Position numbers and translations under genes: made by a program. A DNA stretch of 64,000 nucleotides, taken from NCBI RefSeq assembly GCF_900176465.1, contig NZ_FWXR01000019.1, forward strand, positions 1-64,000. Direction: 5' to 3'. This DNA is from Fulvimarina manganoxydans. GTDB lineage: Bacteria; Pseudomonadota; Alphaproteobacteria; Rhizobiales; Rhizobiaceae. Numbering within the stretch: position 1 is the stretch's first letter; each line of letters begins with the position of its first letter. Below the pieces are notes generated by a model. That model was not told where the DNA came from. It ran no database searches and worked only from the letters and a program-made list of their open reading frames with translations. Below are positions 8,629 to 18,710 of this stretch, piece by piece.

Positions 8629-11600
8629 ATGAGTGATACCAAGTCCGGCGACGACAAGACGCTGAGCGTGAACAACAAGAAGACGCTGTCCCTGAAGCGG
8701 AGCGGCGTCGAGCAGTCCACGGTCAAGCAGAATTTCTCGCATGGGCGCACGAAGGCCGTCGTGGTGGAAACCAAGAAGCGACGGATTTCGAAGCCCGAGG
8801 ACCGCGAGGCTTCTCCGCAGGTGGCTGCGGGGCTGAAGCCGCGCGTCCAGCCGCCTGCGCCGGGAACGGCCGCGCGCGGCGTCACGCCGCCACCGCCTCC
8901 GCCGCAAAATTCCGGAAAGCCGCGCCCGATCGAATTTTCCAAGAAGGCCGAGCAGACCGAGGCGGCAGCGCCTACGGCGCAAGCTGCCGAGGTGAGCGAA
9001 GCGGCCGCGCCAGCGGTTGAAGCGCAGCAGGCACCTTCGACGCCGCCGGCCGCCGAAGCCCCGGCACCCGTTGCCGAGACGCCGAAGGAGGCCGTTGCCG
9101 AGGCGAAGGCGCCCGAGCCCAAGCCCGAGGCTGCGAAGCCGGCTGTCGCAGAGACCCCGGCAGCGCCGGCTGGCGAAGCTCCGAGCGCTTCGGAGACGCG
9201 CGCCGAACCCAAGCCTGCCTCGCCCACTCCGGCGGCGACCTCCCAGGCTTCCGCGCCCGCCAAGCCTGCGGCTCCCGCCCAGCCCCAGACACCCGCCCGC
9301 AGCGAGCGTCCGGCCCAGCAGGACCGCCAGAATCAGCCCTCAGGCCCCAATCGCGGTGGCGCGCCGGCCGGTCGCTACGGCAATCAGCCCCAGCGTGGAC
9401 GCGACGATCGTCGCGATGGCCGCGACGGCCAGGGCCAGCGTGGCAACAATCGTCCGGGTGGTCCCGGCGGCCGTGACGATCGCCGGGGTGGTTCCGGCGG
9501 TGGCCAGCAGCCGGGCGGTCGCCAGCCCCGTGGCGCCGTTCTTTCCGATCTGTCTTCGCGTGAGATGGATGCCCGTCGCCGGGCGCTCGAAATCGCCAAG
9601 CAGCGCGAAGTCGAGGCTCGCCGCGTCTTCCAGGAGGAAGAGGCACGCCGAGCCGCCGACGACGAGCGCCGCCAGCGCGAGCGCGCGGAGGCGGAGAAGC
9701 GTGCGGCCGAAGAGGCCGAGCGTATCGCTCGTGAGGCCGAGGAGAAGCAGAAGGCCGAAGCCGAGGCCAAGCGTCGTGCAGCCGCCAAGCCCACCGCTCG
9801 TGGCGGTGCCGCAGCCGCGCCGGCCGCTCCGGTCTCACCCGCCGACGCCGAAGCGGCTCTGGCCCGTGGCATCCGTCCCGACGCCCGCCGCAAGGCTGGC
9901 GACGACGAGGACGAGAGCAGCCGCAACCGGGTGCGCAAGGGTGCGAAGGCTCCGGCCGAAGCGCCTCGCGCGACCAAGGGCGCGGGGGATCGCCGCCGTG
10001 GCAAGCTGACCCTCGACAAGGCGCTTTCGGGCGACGAGGGCGGTCGCAGCCGGTCCCTGTCCTCGATCCGCCGCCGTCAGGAGAAGTTCAAACGCTCGCA
10101 GCAGAGTCAGCCGCGAGAGAAGATTGTCCGCGAAGTGATACTGCCAGAGACCATCACGATCCAAGAGCTCGCCAACCGTATGTCGGAGCGCGCGGTGGAC
10201 GTCATCAAGTTCCTCATGAAGGAGGGACAGATGATGAAGCCGGGCGACATCATCGAGGCCGATCTCGCCGAGCTCATCGCTTCGGAATTCGGTCATACGG
10301 TGAACCGTGTCGCCGAGTCCGACGTCGAGGAAGGCATCTTCGGCGTTCAGGACAACCCGGAAAATCTCACGGGACGTCCGCCGGTCGTCACGATCATGGG
10401 CCATGTCGACCACGGCAAGACCTCGCTTCTCGATGCGATCCGCAAGACCAAGGTCGTCTCGGGCGAGGCCGGTGGCATCACCCAGCATATCGGCGCCTAT
10501 CAGGTGGAGCAGAACGGGCAGAAGATCTCGTTCATCGATACGCCGGGCCACGCCGCCTTCACCGCCATGCGTGCCCGTGGCGCCCAGGCTACGGACATCG
10601 CCGTCCTGGTGGTCGCGGCCGACGACAGCGTGATGCCGCAGACGATCGAGTCCATCAATCACGCCAAGGCGGCGGGTGTGCCGATCATCGTGGCGATCAA
10701 CAAGATCGACAAGCCGGACGCCAATGCGGACAAGGTTCGTCAGGGCCTTCTGCAGCACGAGGTCTTCGTCGAGACCATGGGCGGCGAGGTGCTCGACGTC
10801 GAGGTGTCGGCCAAGACCGGTCTCGGTCTCGACAAGCTCCTCGAGGCGATCCTGCTGCAGTCCGAAATTCTCGACCTGAAGGCCGATCCGAGCCGCACCG
10901 CCGAAGGCGTCGTCATCGAGGCGCAGCTCGACAAGGGCCGCGGTCCGGTCGCGACCGTTCTGGTCCAGACCGGTACGCTAAAGCAGGGCGACATCGTGGT
11001 GGCCGGCGACGAATGGGGCCGCGTGCGCGCCCTCGTCAACGACCAGGGCGCTCAGCTCAAGGAGGCTCCGCCGTCCATGCCGGTGGAAATCCTCGGCATG
11101 CAGGGCACCCCGGCTGCCGGCGATCGCTTCGCCGTCGTCGAGAACGAGGCCAAGGCCCGCGAGATCTCCGAATATCGCCAGCGTCTCGCCCGCGAGAAGC
11201 AGGTGGCGAAGTCGGCCGGTCAGCGTGGCTCGCTCGAGCAGATGATGTCGCAGCTGCAGGATACGGGTCTCAAGTCCTTCCCGCTGCTCATCAAGGGCGA
11301 CGTTCAGGGCTCGATCGAGGCGATCGACGGGGCTCTGGAGGCGCTCGGAACCGACGAGGTGCGGGCTAATATCGTCCATTCGGGCGCTGGTGCGATCACC
11401 GAATCGGACGTCTCGCTCGCGGCCGCCTCGAATGCGGCGATCATCGGCTTCAACGTGCGTGCCAACAAGCAGGCTCGTGAAGCGGCCGACCGCGAGGGCA
11501 TCGAGATCCGCTACTACAACGTCATCTACGATCTCGTCGACGACGTGAAGGATGCGATGTCCGGCTTGTTGTCGCCCGAGCGGCGCGAGACCTTCATCGG

Positions 11601-11883
11601 CAATGCCGAGATCCGCGAGGTCTTCAACATTACCAAGGTCGGCAAGGTCGCTGGCTGTCTCGTCACCGAAGGCGAAGTCGAGCGTGGGGCCGGTGTGCGC
11701 CTCATCCGCGACAACGTCGTCATCCACGAGGGCACCCTCAAGACGCTCAAGCGCTTCAAGGACGAGGTGTCGAAGGTCATCAGCGGCCAGGAATGCGGCA
11801 TGGCGTTCGAGCGCTACGAAGATATTCGCCAGGGCGACATCATCGAGTGCTTCCGCGTCGAGCATGTCGCGCGGACCCTCTGA
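8629..11883 (+). CDS. infB: Translation initiation factor IF-2
   Basis: GTPase that delivers initiator tRNA to the 30S subunit. The 1084-residue protein has an IF2-associated N-terminal segment, a long Ala/Pro/Glu-rich and then Gly/Arg/Gln-rich linker (about residues 60-310), a charged coiled region (about 315-390), the IF2_N domain, and the G domain with GHVDHGKT (591-598), DTPGH and NKID motifs, followed by the C-terminal fMet-tRNA-binding domains. The linker accounts for the length. The start is ATG at 8629, 90 bp after ylxR. A strong terminator follows directly, so the operon ends here. Confidence 0.97.
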   Translation: MSDTKSGDDKTLSVNNKKTLSLKRSGVEQSTVKQNFSHGRTKAVVVETKKRRISKPEDREASPQVAAGLKPRVQPPAPGTAARGVTPPPPPPQNSGKPRPIEFSKKAEQTEAAAPTAQAAEVSEAAAPAVEAQQAPSTPPAAEAPAPVAETPKEAVAEAKAPEPKPEAAKPAVAETPAAPAGEAPSASETRAEPKPASPTPAATSQASAPAKPAAPAQPQTPARSERPAQQDRQNQPSGPNRGGAPAGRYGNQPQRGRDDRRDGRDGQGQRGNNRPGGPGGRDDRRGGSGGGQQPGGRQPRGAVLSDLSSREMDARRRALEIAKQREVEARRVFQEEEARRAADDERRQRERAEAEKRAAEEAERIAREAEEKQKAEAEAKRRAAAKPTARGGAAAAPAAPVSPADAEAALARGIRPDARRKAGDDEDESSRNRVRKGAKAPAEAPRATKGAGDRRRGKLTLDKALSGDEGGRSRSLSSIRRRQEKFKRSQQSQPREKIVREVILPETITIQELANRMSERAVDVIKFLMKEGQMMKPGDIIEADLAELIASEFGHTVNRVAESDVEEGIFGVQDNPENLTGRPPVVTIMGHVDHGKTSLLDAIRKTKVVSGEAGGITQHIGAYQVEQNGQKISFIDTPGHAAFTAMRARGAQATDIAVLVVAADDSVMPQTIESINHAKAAGVPIIVAINKIDKPDANADKVRQGLLQHEVFVETMGGEVLDVEVSAKTGLGLDKLLEAILLQSEILDLKADPSRTAEGVVIEAQLDKGRGPVATVLVQTGTLKQGDIVVAGDEWGRVRALVNDQGAQLKEAPPSMPVEILGMQGTPAAGDRFAVVENEAKAREISEYRQRLAREKQVAKSAGQRGSLEQMMSQLQDTGLKSFPLLIKGDVQGSIEAIDGALEALGTDEVRANIVHSGAGAITESDVSLAAASNAAIIGFNVRANKQAREAADREGIEIRYYNVIYDLVDDVKDAMSGLLSPERRETFIGNAEIREVFNITKVGKVAGCLVTEGEVERGAGVRLIRDNVVIHEGTLKTLKRFKDEVSKVISGQECGMAFERYEDIRQGDIIECFRVEHVARTL

Positions 11884-11920
11884 CGCTTCGGGAATTCGAA
11901 GCGCTATCCGTTGAGATTGG

Positions 11921-11950
11921 CGGGCGGGCTTTTTAGAGCCCGCCCGTTTT
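11921..11950 (+). terminator. Intrinsic terminator of the rimP-infB operon
   Basis: CGGGCGGGCT (11921-11930) and AGCCCGCCCG (11937-11946) form a perfect 10-bp stem with a six-base loop, followed by TTTT. It lies 38 bp after the infB stop. Confidence 0.9.
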
Positions 11951-12230
11951 CGTCTGCGTCGTCGGTAGTCGTTTGCGAAATCTCGATATCGCCGAGTGTC
12001 TGAAAAATCAGCGTGCCATGATATCTTGCCCGTCCTAGTGGGAATCGATCACAAATATGTTGCCTCAGGCTTCGTTGAGCGCCATCTTCTCTGTCGCTTC
12101 AGCCTCACGCCGATGGACGGGACCGGCATGAGATTGGCAGGAGTTTGACTGTCGCACCGGATCGTCGAGCGCGTCGCGCTCGACGAACTAGCTTTGTGAT
12201 TAGCGGCTGCGGGGCCGGAGGGTAACGGAT
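11951..12230. other. Non-coding region between infB terminator and the 70-codon ORF
   Basis: No rbfA, truB or rpsO, which normally follow infB, is found. A perfect 10-bp hairpin (TCGTCGAGCG 12162-12171, CGCTCGACGA 12177-12186) lies 45 bp before the small gene, without a T-tract. The rest shows no recognisable feature. Confidence 0.5.
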
Positions 12231-12443
12231 ATGAAGAAGGGGTTGGGCACGGCGATCGACGCGGTCGAAGAGCGCGTCGAGAACATTTGCGGCTTCCTGC
12301 ACGATCTCGACAAGGGCGAACCGGTCGACGCCGAAGCCTTGCGCGATGCGGTGCATGACTGTGCGAATGTCACCCAGTCCATGCGGAGCTTGAAGCGCTT
12401 GGCGGACCGGATGGATAACAACTCCGCGCCTCAGCCCGAATGA
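12231..12443 (+). CDS. Small hypothetical protein (70 residues)
   Basis: I do not recognise this protein. It is predicted soluble and mostly helical, with charged heptad-like segments (VEERVENICGFLHDLDKG, then VDAEALRDAVHDCANV) and no signal peptide or membrane segment. Support for a real gene is a clear GGAGG ribosome-binding site (12217-12221) nine bases before the ATG and a plausible amino-acid composition. The overlapping minus-strand frame has poorer composition. Its stop codon TGA (12441-12443) is the first triplet of an intergenic repeat element shared with two other genes' ends. Confidence 0.55.
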   Translation: MKKGLGTAIDAVEERVENICGFLHDLDKGEPVDAEALRDAVHDCANVTQSMRSLKRLADRMDNNSAPQPE

Positions 12444-12549
12444 TAGGGTCTCCGACTGATCCAGTCGGTCTCCGTATCAAAGCCCGCGCGGCGGTACAGC
12501 GGCCTCAATAATCCGTATCGCGAGGCGATCAGATGGGTTTCGTATGAGC
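12441..12549 (-). repeat. Intergenic palindromic mosaic element, copy B
   Basis: On the minus strand this is a copy of the element at 48496-48601. From the repeat-borne TGATA at 12441 through the core AGCCCGCGCGGCG (12481-12493), both copies are 53 bases long and share the core, the adjoining GTATCA and scattered positions. After a variable 20-22 bases they also share a second palindrome, ATCCGTATCGCGA-x-GCGATCA, and TTTCGTATGA. The first part is a hairpin (about 12441-12457 with 12461-12477, 13 of 17 pairs) whose sequence differs from the other copies. The ORF at 12231 takes its stop codon from this element. Confidence 0.75.
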
Positions 12550-12584
12550 CGACAACCGGTCGATCTTTGCGATGTCGTCGCCCT

Positions 12585-13241
12585 TTACTGGCTAGCGAGA
12601 ACGATCGCCGGGTCGTGGTCTTCGTGCGGCGAAGTTGGCTGCTCGAACGGGTGGGTTTCTTCTCGCCGGCGCCGCTCCGTATGCCGCTGCCAGTCGTCGG
12701 CGAAGCGCTCGAAGGCCAGGCCCATGGCGCGGGTTTCGCTGCCGAGCCAGGGAAAATGCCCGTAGCGGAAGGACAGTTGTGCTTCCGCCTCGTCGCGATC
12801 GAGGCCCTCGACTACATACCGATAGATTGCGGAGGCAAGGCCCGAGCGATCCGCGCCCGCTTTGCAATGGACGAGGATGGGGCGCGGCGCTTCCATCATC
12901 ACATAAGCGAGGCTGCGCAATTCTTCCTCTGATGGGATTTGGGTTGCCGACAAAGGCAGGCCGATGAAATCGACATGGAGGTCCTGAAGAACTCCGCGTT
13001 CGGCGGAAAGCCATTCGCTGCCTTCGCCCGACCTGAGATTGATGACGGTCTTGATGCCCGTTTCTTCGATGAGCGCGCGTAGCTTCTTCGGGGACAAGGT
13101 CCCCGAGCGATAGAGATCCGGGCTGACTTCATGGATGTTTCCGGTCGCCTGAAGATAGGCGGCATAGCCAATCACCGGCGCGGCAATCGCCGCCACCCCG
13201 ATCCAAAAGCCGACCGTAAGCCGGCCAATCCAACGCAACAT
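12585..13241 (-). CDS. Membrane-anchored Cys-based dual-specificity-type phosphatase
   Basis: A 218-residue protein with one N-terminal membrane segment (about residues 8-30) and a tyrosine/dual-specificity phosphatase domain. The P-loop HCKAGADRSG supplies nucleophile Cys126 and Arg132. The opening motif DLYRSGTLSPKKL is typical of bacterial DSP/SIW14-like enzymes, which may act on protein phospho-residues or inositol/polyphosphates; the substrate cannot be told here. The C-terminus is hydrophilic and proline/His-rich. With the anchor at the N-terminus the catalytic domain could face either side. It is convergent with the 70-residue ORF and stands alone. Confidence 0.8.
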   Translation of the reverse strand: MLRWIGRLTVGFWIGVAAIAAPVIGYAAYLQATGNIHEVSPDLYRSGTLSPKKLRALIEETGIKTVINLRSGEGSEWLSAERGVLQDLHVDFIGLPLSATQIPSEEELRSLAYVMMEAPRPILVHCKAGADRSGLASAIYRYVVEGLDRDEAEAQLSFRYGHFPWLGSETRAMGLAFERFADDWQRHTERRRREETHPFEQPTSPHEDHDPAIVLASQ

Positions 13242-13560
13242 GCCACCCTCGCTATCAGACCTTCGCGTTTGAAAGTCTCATAGGGCAGGTCGATCTCGTT
13301 CATGCGTCAGCGAGATGACGATTGGGTGTCGCGATATCGAATTGAAACCACACGGCATCCGCTCGATCGGATCGAGAGTTTTTCCAAAGCCGGGCGCGAC
13401 TTGGGTCGCGGTCCAAGAGCAAAGGCTGCGGAAGCCGCCAATCATCCAAGCGCGGGGCGATTGAGTCCTTTCGGCAATTGACGGTCGGCAAAAGCGGGTT
13501 ACCTATATTTGCTCGAATATAACGGTCCTTTGGCGCGAAGGACCAGATCGAGGGTTCAGG
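13242..13560. other. Divergent intergenic region between phosphatase and modA
   Basis: The region carries the mod promoter and operator at its right end (described separately). The remaining 230 bp hold no recognisable feature; the phosphatase promoter is presumably near 13250-13330. Confidence 0.5.
13478..13524 (+). promoter_or_regulatory. ModE-type operator and promoter of modABC
   Basis: The imperfect palindrome 13502-13524, CCTATATT then six bases then AATATAACG, closely fits the TATA-rich ModE half-site pattern known from E. coli and rhizobia. A TTGACG box at 13478-13483 is a fitting -35 element, so the operator would cover the -10/+1 region and repress when molybdate is ample. A modE-like gene lies at the end of the same gene group and has a matching half-site upstream. 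Confidence 0.7.
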
Positions 13561-14373
13561 ATGTCGCCTGTCATCACGTCGTTTCGCCGGGCTGCTCCGA
13601 TGTCTCGGTCCTTGGCCGGCACTCTCTTTGCGGCGATTGTCGGGGGGCTGCTCCTTGCGCCGCCCATCAAGGCAGCCAATGCCGGCGAAACCCATGTGGC
13701 GCTCGCGGCGAATTTCACGGATGCGGCGAAGGAGATCGCGGAAAGCTTCGCGGAGACGACCGGCCATCAGGCCGTGCTGAGCTTCGGATCCACCGGACAG
13801 CTCTACAACCAGATCGCTCAAGGGGCGCCCTTCGACGTGTTTCTGGCGGCCGATGCGGAGCGCCCCGCCCGTGCGATCGCGGAGGGCTATGGCGTGCCGG
13901 GCTCCGCCTTTACCTACGCCATCGGTCGGATTGTGTTGTGGAGCCCCGATGCAGCGATGGTGAAGGGCGCGGAGACCCTTCGCGGGGGCGATTTCGACAA
14001 GCTGGCGATCGCCAATCCTGAAACGGCGCCCTATGGCAAGGCGGCGATCGAGACGCTTCAGGCCCTCGGTGTTTACGAGGCCCTTCGTGGCAAACTCGTC
14101 CAAGGCAACAACATCGCCCAAACCTTTCAATTCGTCGAGACCCGCAATGCCGAGCTCGGCTTCGTCGCTCTGTCGCAACTGATGGGAATGCAGAACGGCT
14201 CTCGCTGGCTCGTGCCCCAGGATCTCTACCAGCCGATCCTCCAAGATGCGGTTCTCCTCTCGAGCGCGGAAGGAAACGAGGCGGCCAAAGCCTTCGTCGA
14301 TTTCCTGAAAGGGCCGGAGGCGCGCGCGATCATCGAGGCCTATGGATATGGCACCGAAGCGAGCGTGAACTGA
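13561..14373 (+). CDS. modA: Molybdate ABC transporter, periplasmic binding protein
   Basis: Captures molybdate (and tungstate) for the ModBC permease. The 270-residue precursor has a Sec signal peptide with cleavage near residues 38-41 (after a KAANA-like site). The mature part carries ModA motifs: ALAANFTDAAKEIAESF, SFGSTGQLYNQI (oxyanion-binding serines) and GAPFDVFLAADAERP. The first ATG at 13561 gives a long n-region; the internal ATG at 13600 (MSRSLAGTLF) would give a more standard signal peptide. modB follows after 6 bp. Confidence 0.95.
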   Translation: MSPVITSFRRAAPMSRSLAGTLFAAIVGGLLLAPPIKAANAGETHVALAANFTDAAKEIAESFAETTGHQAVLSFGSTGQLYNQIAQGAPFDVFLAADAERPARAIAEGYGVPGSAFTYAIGRIVLWSPDAAMVKGAETLRGGDFDKLAIANPETAPYGKAAIETLQALGVYEALRGKLVQGNNIAQTFQFVETRNAELGFVALSQLMGMQNGSRWLVPQDLYQPILQDAVLLSSAEGNEAAKAFVDFLKGPEARAIIEAYGYGTEASVN

Positions 14374-14379
14374 TCGCCC

Positions 14380-15066
14380 ATGGTGCCCTTCACCGACGAA
14401 ATCGGGATGGCAATCCGCCTGACCATCGAGCTTGCGGCACTGACGACGATCATCCTCCTCGTCCTCGGCACGCCGCTCGCCTGGTGGCTCGCTCGATCGA
14501 AAGCCCGGTGGAAGGAGGTAATCGCGGCGATCGTCGCCTTGCCGATCGTCCTGCCGCCAACGGTGCTCGGCTTCTATCTTCTGGTGGCGCTCGGCCCCGA
14601 TGGGCTCGGCGGGGTCCTGTCCGCCTTCGGCGGCGCCCGCACGCTTGCCTTCACCTTCGAGGGGCTGGTCATCGGCTCCGTCATCTATTCGCTGCCCTTC
14701 GTGGTCCAGCCGATCCGCAACGCCTTCGAGGCGATGGGGGAGCGGCCGATGGAGGTGGCGGCCACCTTGCGGGCCTCGCCGATGGAGGCCTTCTGGCGTG
14801 TGGCGATCCCGCTGGCGCGACCGGGCTTTTTGACCGGCGCCGTCCTCGGCTTTGCCCATACGGTCGGCGAGTTCGGCGTCGTTCTCATGATCGGCGGCAA
14901 CATTCCCGGCGAGACCAAGGTGCTCTCGGTGGCGATCTACGATTTCGTCGAGACGCTGAGATGGCGGGAGGCCAATATTCTCGCGGCAGGCATGGTCGTC
15001 TTCGCCTTTCTGGTCATTCTCGCGATGATGCTTCTGGAGCGTCGCATGCGCCAGGTGGCGCCATGA
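14380..15066 (+). CDS. modB: Molybdate ABC transporter permease
   Basis: Inner-membrane subunit that forms the molybdate channel as a dimer. The 228 residues contain about five to six membrane segments and the binding-protein-dependent transport signature around [20 protein letters not shown] followed by [18 protein letters not shown], the ModB EAA loop region. The start ATG at 14380 is six bases after modA. Its end overlaps modC by four bases (ATGA), a sign of translational coupling. Confidence 0.95.
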   Translation: MVPFTDEIGMAIRLTIELAALTTIILLVLGTPLAWWLARSKARWKEVIAAIVALPIVLPPTVLGFYLLVALGPDGLGGVLSAFGGARTLAFTFEGLVIGSVIYSLPFVVQPIRNAFEAMGERPMEVAATLRASPMEAFWRVAIPLARPGFLTGAVLGFAHTVGEFGVVLMIGGNIPGETKVLSVAIYDFVETLRWREANILAAGMVVFAFLVILAMMLLERRMRQVAP

Positions 15067-16187
15067 AGCCGGAGGACGAACTCTCAGGCGAGGATGCCGG
15101 CGCGATCGACATCGCCTTTTCCGGGCGTCTCGGAACCTTCGATCTCGACATCGCCTTTCGGGCGCCCGGGAAGGGCGTAACCGCCCTGTTCGGGCCCTCC
15201 GGCTGCGGCAAGACGAGCGTGCTTCGATCCGTGGCGGGGCTTCAGAGGCTCGCTGGCCACTGCCGGCTCGGCGCCTCGATCTGGCAGGATGAAACGCGAT
15301 ATCTGCCCACCCATCGCCGGCCGATCGGCTATGTCTTCCAGGAGGCGAGCCTCTTTCCCCATCTATCGGTGCGCGGCAATCTGCTCTTTGCCTCCAAAGG
15401 CAAGGCGCCGCGCGAGGGCGAGGCGTTGCGGCGCTTCGAGGAAGCGGTCGAGCTTTTGGGACTCACCGCGCTTTTGTCTCGCGCGCCGGACACTCTGTCG
15501 GGCGGTGAGCGCCAGCGCGTCGCCATCGGCCGGGCGCTTCTGTCCGATCCGCGGCTTCTTCTCATGGACGAGCCCTTGTCGGCGCTCGACAAGGAGACGC
15601 GCGAGGACATTCTGCCCTATCTCGAACGCCTTCACGAAACCCTGGCGATCCCGGTCCTCTACGTCACCCATGACATGGCCGAAGTTGAGCGGCTCGCCGA
15701 TCATCTCGTGCTTCTGGAAAAGGGCCGCGTGCGCGCAAGCGGGCCGCTGAGCGCGCTTCAGGCCGATCCCGATCTGCCGATCGCGCGCAGCCGCGATGCC
15801 GCCGTGAGCCTTGCGGGAATCGTCTGCGGCTTCGATGCCGATTATGGCTTGATGGAGCTCGACGTCGCGGGCGCGTGCTTCATCCTTCCCGATCCTAAGG
15901 GCCACGATCTCGCCGATCCCGTTCGCATCCGGGTCGCGGCCGGCGATGTCAGCCTGTGCCGGGAGGTCCCCGGTGCCACCTCCATCTTGAACATCCTGCC
16001 GGTCACGATCGTGATGGCGAGAGCGATCAATGAGCGCGAAATGCTGGTGCAGCTCGCTTTGGGCCACGGGGACGAGAAGGCGCGGCTTTTGTCGCGACTG
16101 ACGCGCAAGAGCTGGGACAATCTCGACCTGACGGAGGGCGGGCCTTGCTACGCCCAGATCAAGAGTGCGGCTCTCGCCCGCCAGTGA
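15063..16187 (+). CDS. modC: Molybdate ABC transporter ATP-binding protein
   Basis: Powers the ModB channel. The 374-residue protein has Walker A GPSGCGKT, a Q-loop in [14 protein letters not shown], the signature [16 protein letters not shown], Walker [13 protein letters not shown] and the H-loop in YVTHDMAEV. The C-terminal third (about residues 290-374) is the Mop/TOBE-type molybdate-binding regulatory domain. The ATG at 15063 overlaps the modB stop; the frame is open further upstream but only by chance. A short modE gene follows. Confidence 0.95.
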   Translation: MKPEDELSGEDAGAIDIAFSGRLGTFDLDIAFRAPGKGVTALFGPSGCGKTSVLRSVAGLQRLAGHCRLGASIWQDETRYLPTHRRPIGYVFQEASLFPHLSVRGNLLFASKGKAPREGEALRRFEEAVELLGLTALLSRAPDTLSGGERQRVAIGRALLSDPRLLLMDEPLSALDKETREDILPYLERLHETLAIPVLYVTHDMAEVERLADHLVLLEKGRVRASGPLSALQADPDLPIARSRDAAVSLAGIVCGFDADYGLMELDVAGACFILPDPKGHDLADPVRIRVAAGDVSLCREVPGATSILNILPVTIVMARAINEREMLVQLALGHGDEKARLLSRLTRKSWDNLDLTEGGPCYAQIKSAALARQ

Positions 16188-16215
16188 ATAAGTGGAGAGC
16201 GGGGGGCCAGGCGAG

Positions 16216-16239
16216 CGTTGATGTTTTCTCAATATAACG
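16216..16239 (+). promoter_or_regulatory. ModE-like operator upstream of modE
   Basis: The half-site AATATAACG (16231-16239) is identical to the right half of the modA operator; the left half CGTTGATGTT (16216-16225) is a degraded match. It lies 14 bp before the modE start codon, so autoregulation is plausible. The left half is weak. Confidence 0.45.
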
Positions 16240-16252
16240 GAAGGAGGCGGAT

Positions 16253-16615
16253 ATGGCCAGGCTGAGCCTGCGCGTCGATCTCGAACCCGGCGGACGGATC
16301 GGGCCGGGCAAGATCGCGCTGCTCGAGACGATTGCCGCCTTCGGCTCGATCTCGGCGGGCGCGAGGGCGATGCAGATGTCCTATAAGCGCGCCTGGGATC
16401 TGGTGGAGGAGATGAATGCGCTTTTCGGCCGGCCCGTGGTCGCGGCCAAGACCGGCGGGCGACGCGGCGGGGGCGCCGAGCTGACGCCGCTCGGCCTGTC
16501 CCTCGTCACGCGATACCGCGCGATCGAGACAGCCGCGCTCGCTGCCGCCAAGCCGCAGATCGAGGCGCTCGAGGCCGAACTCGGCGATGGCCCGAAATCG
16601 ACCGCATGCAATTGA
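16253..16615 (+). CDS. modE: ModE-type winged-helix regulator (DNA-binding domain only)
   Basis: The 120 residues form one LysR-like winged-helix domain of the ModE N-terminal family: GKIALLETIAAFGSISAGAR, then MSYKRAWDLVEEMN (recognition helix region) and the wing GGRRGGGAELTPLG. E. coli ModE has 262 residues because it carries two C-terminal Mop molybdate-binding domains; these are absent here. Molybdate sensing must therefore differ or occur elsewhere. The ATG at 16253 has AAGGAGG (16241-16247) before it. It is 65 bp after modC and likely controls this locus through the sites at 13502-13524 and 16216-16239. Confidence 0.85.
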   Translation: MARLSLRVDLEPGGRIGPGKIALLETIAAFGSISAGARAMQMSYKRAWDLVEEMNALFGRPVVAAKTGGRRGGGAELTPLGLSLVTRYRAIETAALAAAKPQIEALEAELGDGPKSTACN

Positions 16616-16668
16616 AGATTGATTTTCGGATCGCGCTGGAGCCCTGGCGAGGCGGGGTCGATCGGGGC

Positions 16669-16911
16669 TTAGCGCTGACAACCGATCTCGTTCATGATCG
16701 CCACCACCGCCGAGCGCGACTTGCAGACATTCTCGCAGGGAATGCCGTCATGATCCCGGTCTGCGCCGGGGTGGCGCCCTTCACACCAGGCGATCACGGC
16801 TTGTCGGCAGGTCGAGTAGCTCTTGCAGGAGGCGGCCACCGCCGGACTGCTCGCTGCCATCGTGGTAAGGATGAGCGCCGCGTAAACAAAGCGACTATGC
16901 GCCAAAGTCAT
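16669..16911 (-). CDS. Small exported excalibur-type calcium-binding protein
   Basis: An 80-residue precursor with a Sec signal peptide (MTLAHSRFVYAALILTTM, cleavage likely after SSPAVA) and a mature part with Cys pairs and the excalibur motif DRDHDGIPCENVC, an EF-hand-like loop with adjacent cysteines. Such domains occur at the end of exported nucleases and cell-surface proteins; here it stands alone. I chose the ATG at 16911, which gives a proper signal peptide, over the TTG at 16950. It lies convergent to modE. Function unknown. Confidence 0.7.
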   Translation of the reverse strand: MTLAHSRFVYAALILTTMAASSPAVAASCKSYSTCRQAVIAWCEGRHPGADRDHDGIPCENVCKSRSAVVAIMNEIGCQR

Positions 16912-17207
16912 TCTGATTCCATTCAATAAGTCATTTTTACGAATATACAACTTTCGCGTTTAGCCATCGAAAAGCAAGTCGAATGTCCGGTGCTGGCAAA
17001 AGGGGCGACGGCAGGCGGTTCTGACCCGGTGGCGCGGCCATGCGTGATTGCCAAGACGGTCCGGCATTCGCTCGCCAGGCGCTGCTCGACGTCACTTCAT
17101 CTCGTCGTCGATCTTCCAAACGTCACGATGGCGTGCTAGCAGCCCTTGCCATCCTTTTTCGCGCTGCGGCAAAGCTCCGCCGCGCCTCATGTTCCGGAAG
17201 GACTGGC

Positions 17208-18710
17208 ATGGCCCGCATCATCGAAACCGCGACGGGAGCAATGGCTCTCACCTTTGACGACGTCCTGCTGCAGCCGGGCCATTCGGAGGTCATGCCCGGC
17301 CAGACGGATGTTCGAACGAAGATCACGCGAGAGATCGCGCTCACCATTCCGATCCTGTCTGCCGCCATGGACACGGTCACCGAATCGCGCCTCGCCATCG
17401 CCGTCGCCCAGGCCGGCGGCATCGGCGTCATCCACCGCAATCTGACCCCGATCGAACAGGCCGAAGAGGTTCGTCAGGTCAAGAAGTTCGAAAGCGGCAT
17501 GGTGGTCAATCCGGTGACGATCGGCCCCGATGCGACTCTGGGTGACGCCCGCGCGCTGATGGCGATGCATGGCATTTCCGGCATTCCCGTCGTCGCCAAT
17601 GGCGGGGTGGGCGGCCAGACGCGCGGCAAGCTGGTCGGCATCCTCACCAATCGCGACGTCCGCTTTGCCTCCGAGGACAGTCAACCGATCCACGAGCTGA
17701 TGACCAAGGACAATCTTGTGACCGTGCGCGAGACGGTCTCTCAGGAAGAGGCCAAGCGCCTTCTCCACAGCCATCGCATCGAGAAGCTGCTCGTCACCGA
17801 CGAGAATGGCCATTGCATCGGCCTCATCACGGTCAAGGATATCGAAAAGTCCCAGCTCAACCCCCATGCGGCCAAGGACGGGCAGGGCCGGCTTCTGGCG
17901 GCGGCCGCCACCAGCGTCGGCGAGGATGGCTTCGAGCGCGCCGAGCGGTTGATCGACGCCGGTATCGACCTCCTCGTGATCGACACCGCCCATGGCCACT
18001 CCCAGCGCGTTCTGGACGCCGTCGCCCGCGTGAAGAAGCAGTCCAACCGGGTGCAGATCATCGCCGGCAATGTGGCGACACCCGCCGCGGTGAAGGCGCT
18101 GATCGATGCGGGCGCCGACGGCGTGAAGGTGGGCATCGGGCCGGGCTCGATCTGCACCACCCGCGTCGTCGCCGGCGTCGGCATGCCCCAGCTTTCCGCT
18201 GTCATGGGCGCGGCGGAGGAAGCCTCCAAGCACGGCGTGCCGGTGATTGCCGATGGCGGCATCAAATTCTCCGGCGATCTTGCCAAGGCGCTCGCGGCCG
18301 GTGCGTCCGGCGCGATGATCGGCTCCCTGCTTGCCGGCACCGACGAAAGCCCCGGCGAGGTCTATCTCCATCAGGGCCGCTCCTACAAAGCCTATCGCGG
18401 CATGGGCTCGGTCGGCGCCATGGCGCGCGGCTCGGCGGATCGCTATTTCCAGGCGGAGGTGCGCGATACGCTGAAGCTGGTGCCCGAGGGCATTGAGGGT
18501 CAGGTCGCCTATAAGGGGCCGGTCTCTGGCGTGCTTCACCAGCTCGTCGGCGGCTTGCGCGCTGCCATGGGCTATGTGGGCGCGAAAGACCTTCCCGAAT
18601 TCCAGCGCAAGGCGGAATTCGTCCGCATTTCCAATGCGGGTCTGCGCGAGAGCCATGCCCATGACGTGACGATCACGCGCGAAAGCCCAAATTATCCGAT
18701 GGCTGGATAA
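17208..18710 (+). CDS. guaB: Inosine-5'-monophosphate dehydrogenase
   Basis: Oxidises IMP to XMP with NAD+, the committed step to guanine nucleotides. The 500-residue protein is a TIM barrel with two inserted CBS domains (about residues 95-225). It carries the catalytic loop [11 protein letters not shown] with nucleophile Cys316 and the flap region [12 protein letters not shown]. The ATG at 17208 is preceded by GGAAGGA (17196-17202) and starts [20 protein letters not shown], the normal N-terminus; the frame is open upstream to 17040. Its TAA stop (18708-18710) abuts an intergenic palindromic element. Confidence 0.97.
   Translation: MARIIETATGAMALTFDDVLLQPGHSEVMPGQTDVRTKITREIALTIPILSAAMDTVTESRLAIAVAQAGGIGVIHRNLTPIEQAEEVRQVKKFESGMVVNPVTIGPDATLGDARALMAMHGISGIPVVANGGVGGQTRGKLVGILTNRDVRFASEDSQPIHELMTKDNLVTVRETVSQEEAKRLLHSHRIEKLLVTDENGHCIGLITVKDIEKSQLNPHAAKDGQGRLLAAAATSVGEDGFERAERLIDAGIDLLVIDTAHGHSQRVLDAVARVKKQSNRVQIIAGNVATPAAVKALIDAGADGVKVGIGPGSICTTRVVAGVGMPQLSAVMGAAEEASKHGVPVIADGGIKFSGDLAKALAAGASGAMIGSLLAGTDESPGEVYLHQGRSYKAYRGMGSVGAMARGSADRYFQAEVRDTLKLVPEGIEGQVAYKGPVSGVLHQLVGGLRAAMGYVGAKDLPEFQRKAEFVRISNAGLRESHAHDVTITRESPNYPMAG

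Noticed and set aside
7485-9263. Minus-strand frame opposite the nusA end, ylxR and the infB start
   Set aside because: Ala/Ser-rich antisense of conserved translation genes; no ribosome-binding site or family match.
12105-12356. 83-codon minus-strand frame overlapping the small gene at 12231
   Set aside because: No ribosome-binding site and arginine-rich end; the plus-strand frame has GGAGG and better composition.
16937-17119. 60-codon minus-strand frame between the excalibur gene and guaB
   Set aside because: No ribosome-binding site, low-complexity product, lies in the guaB promoter region.
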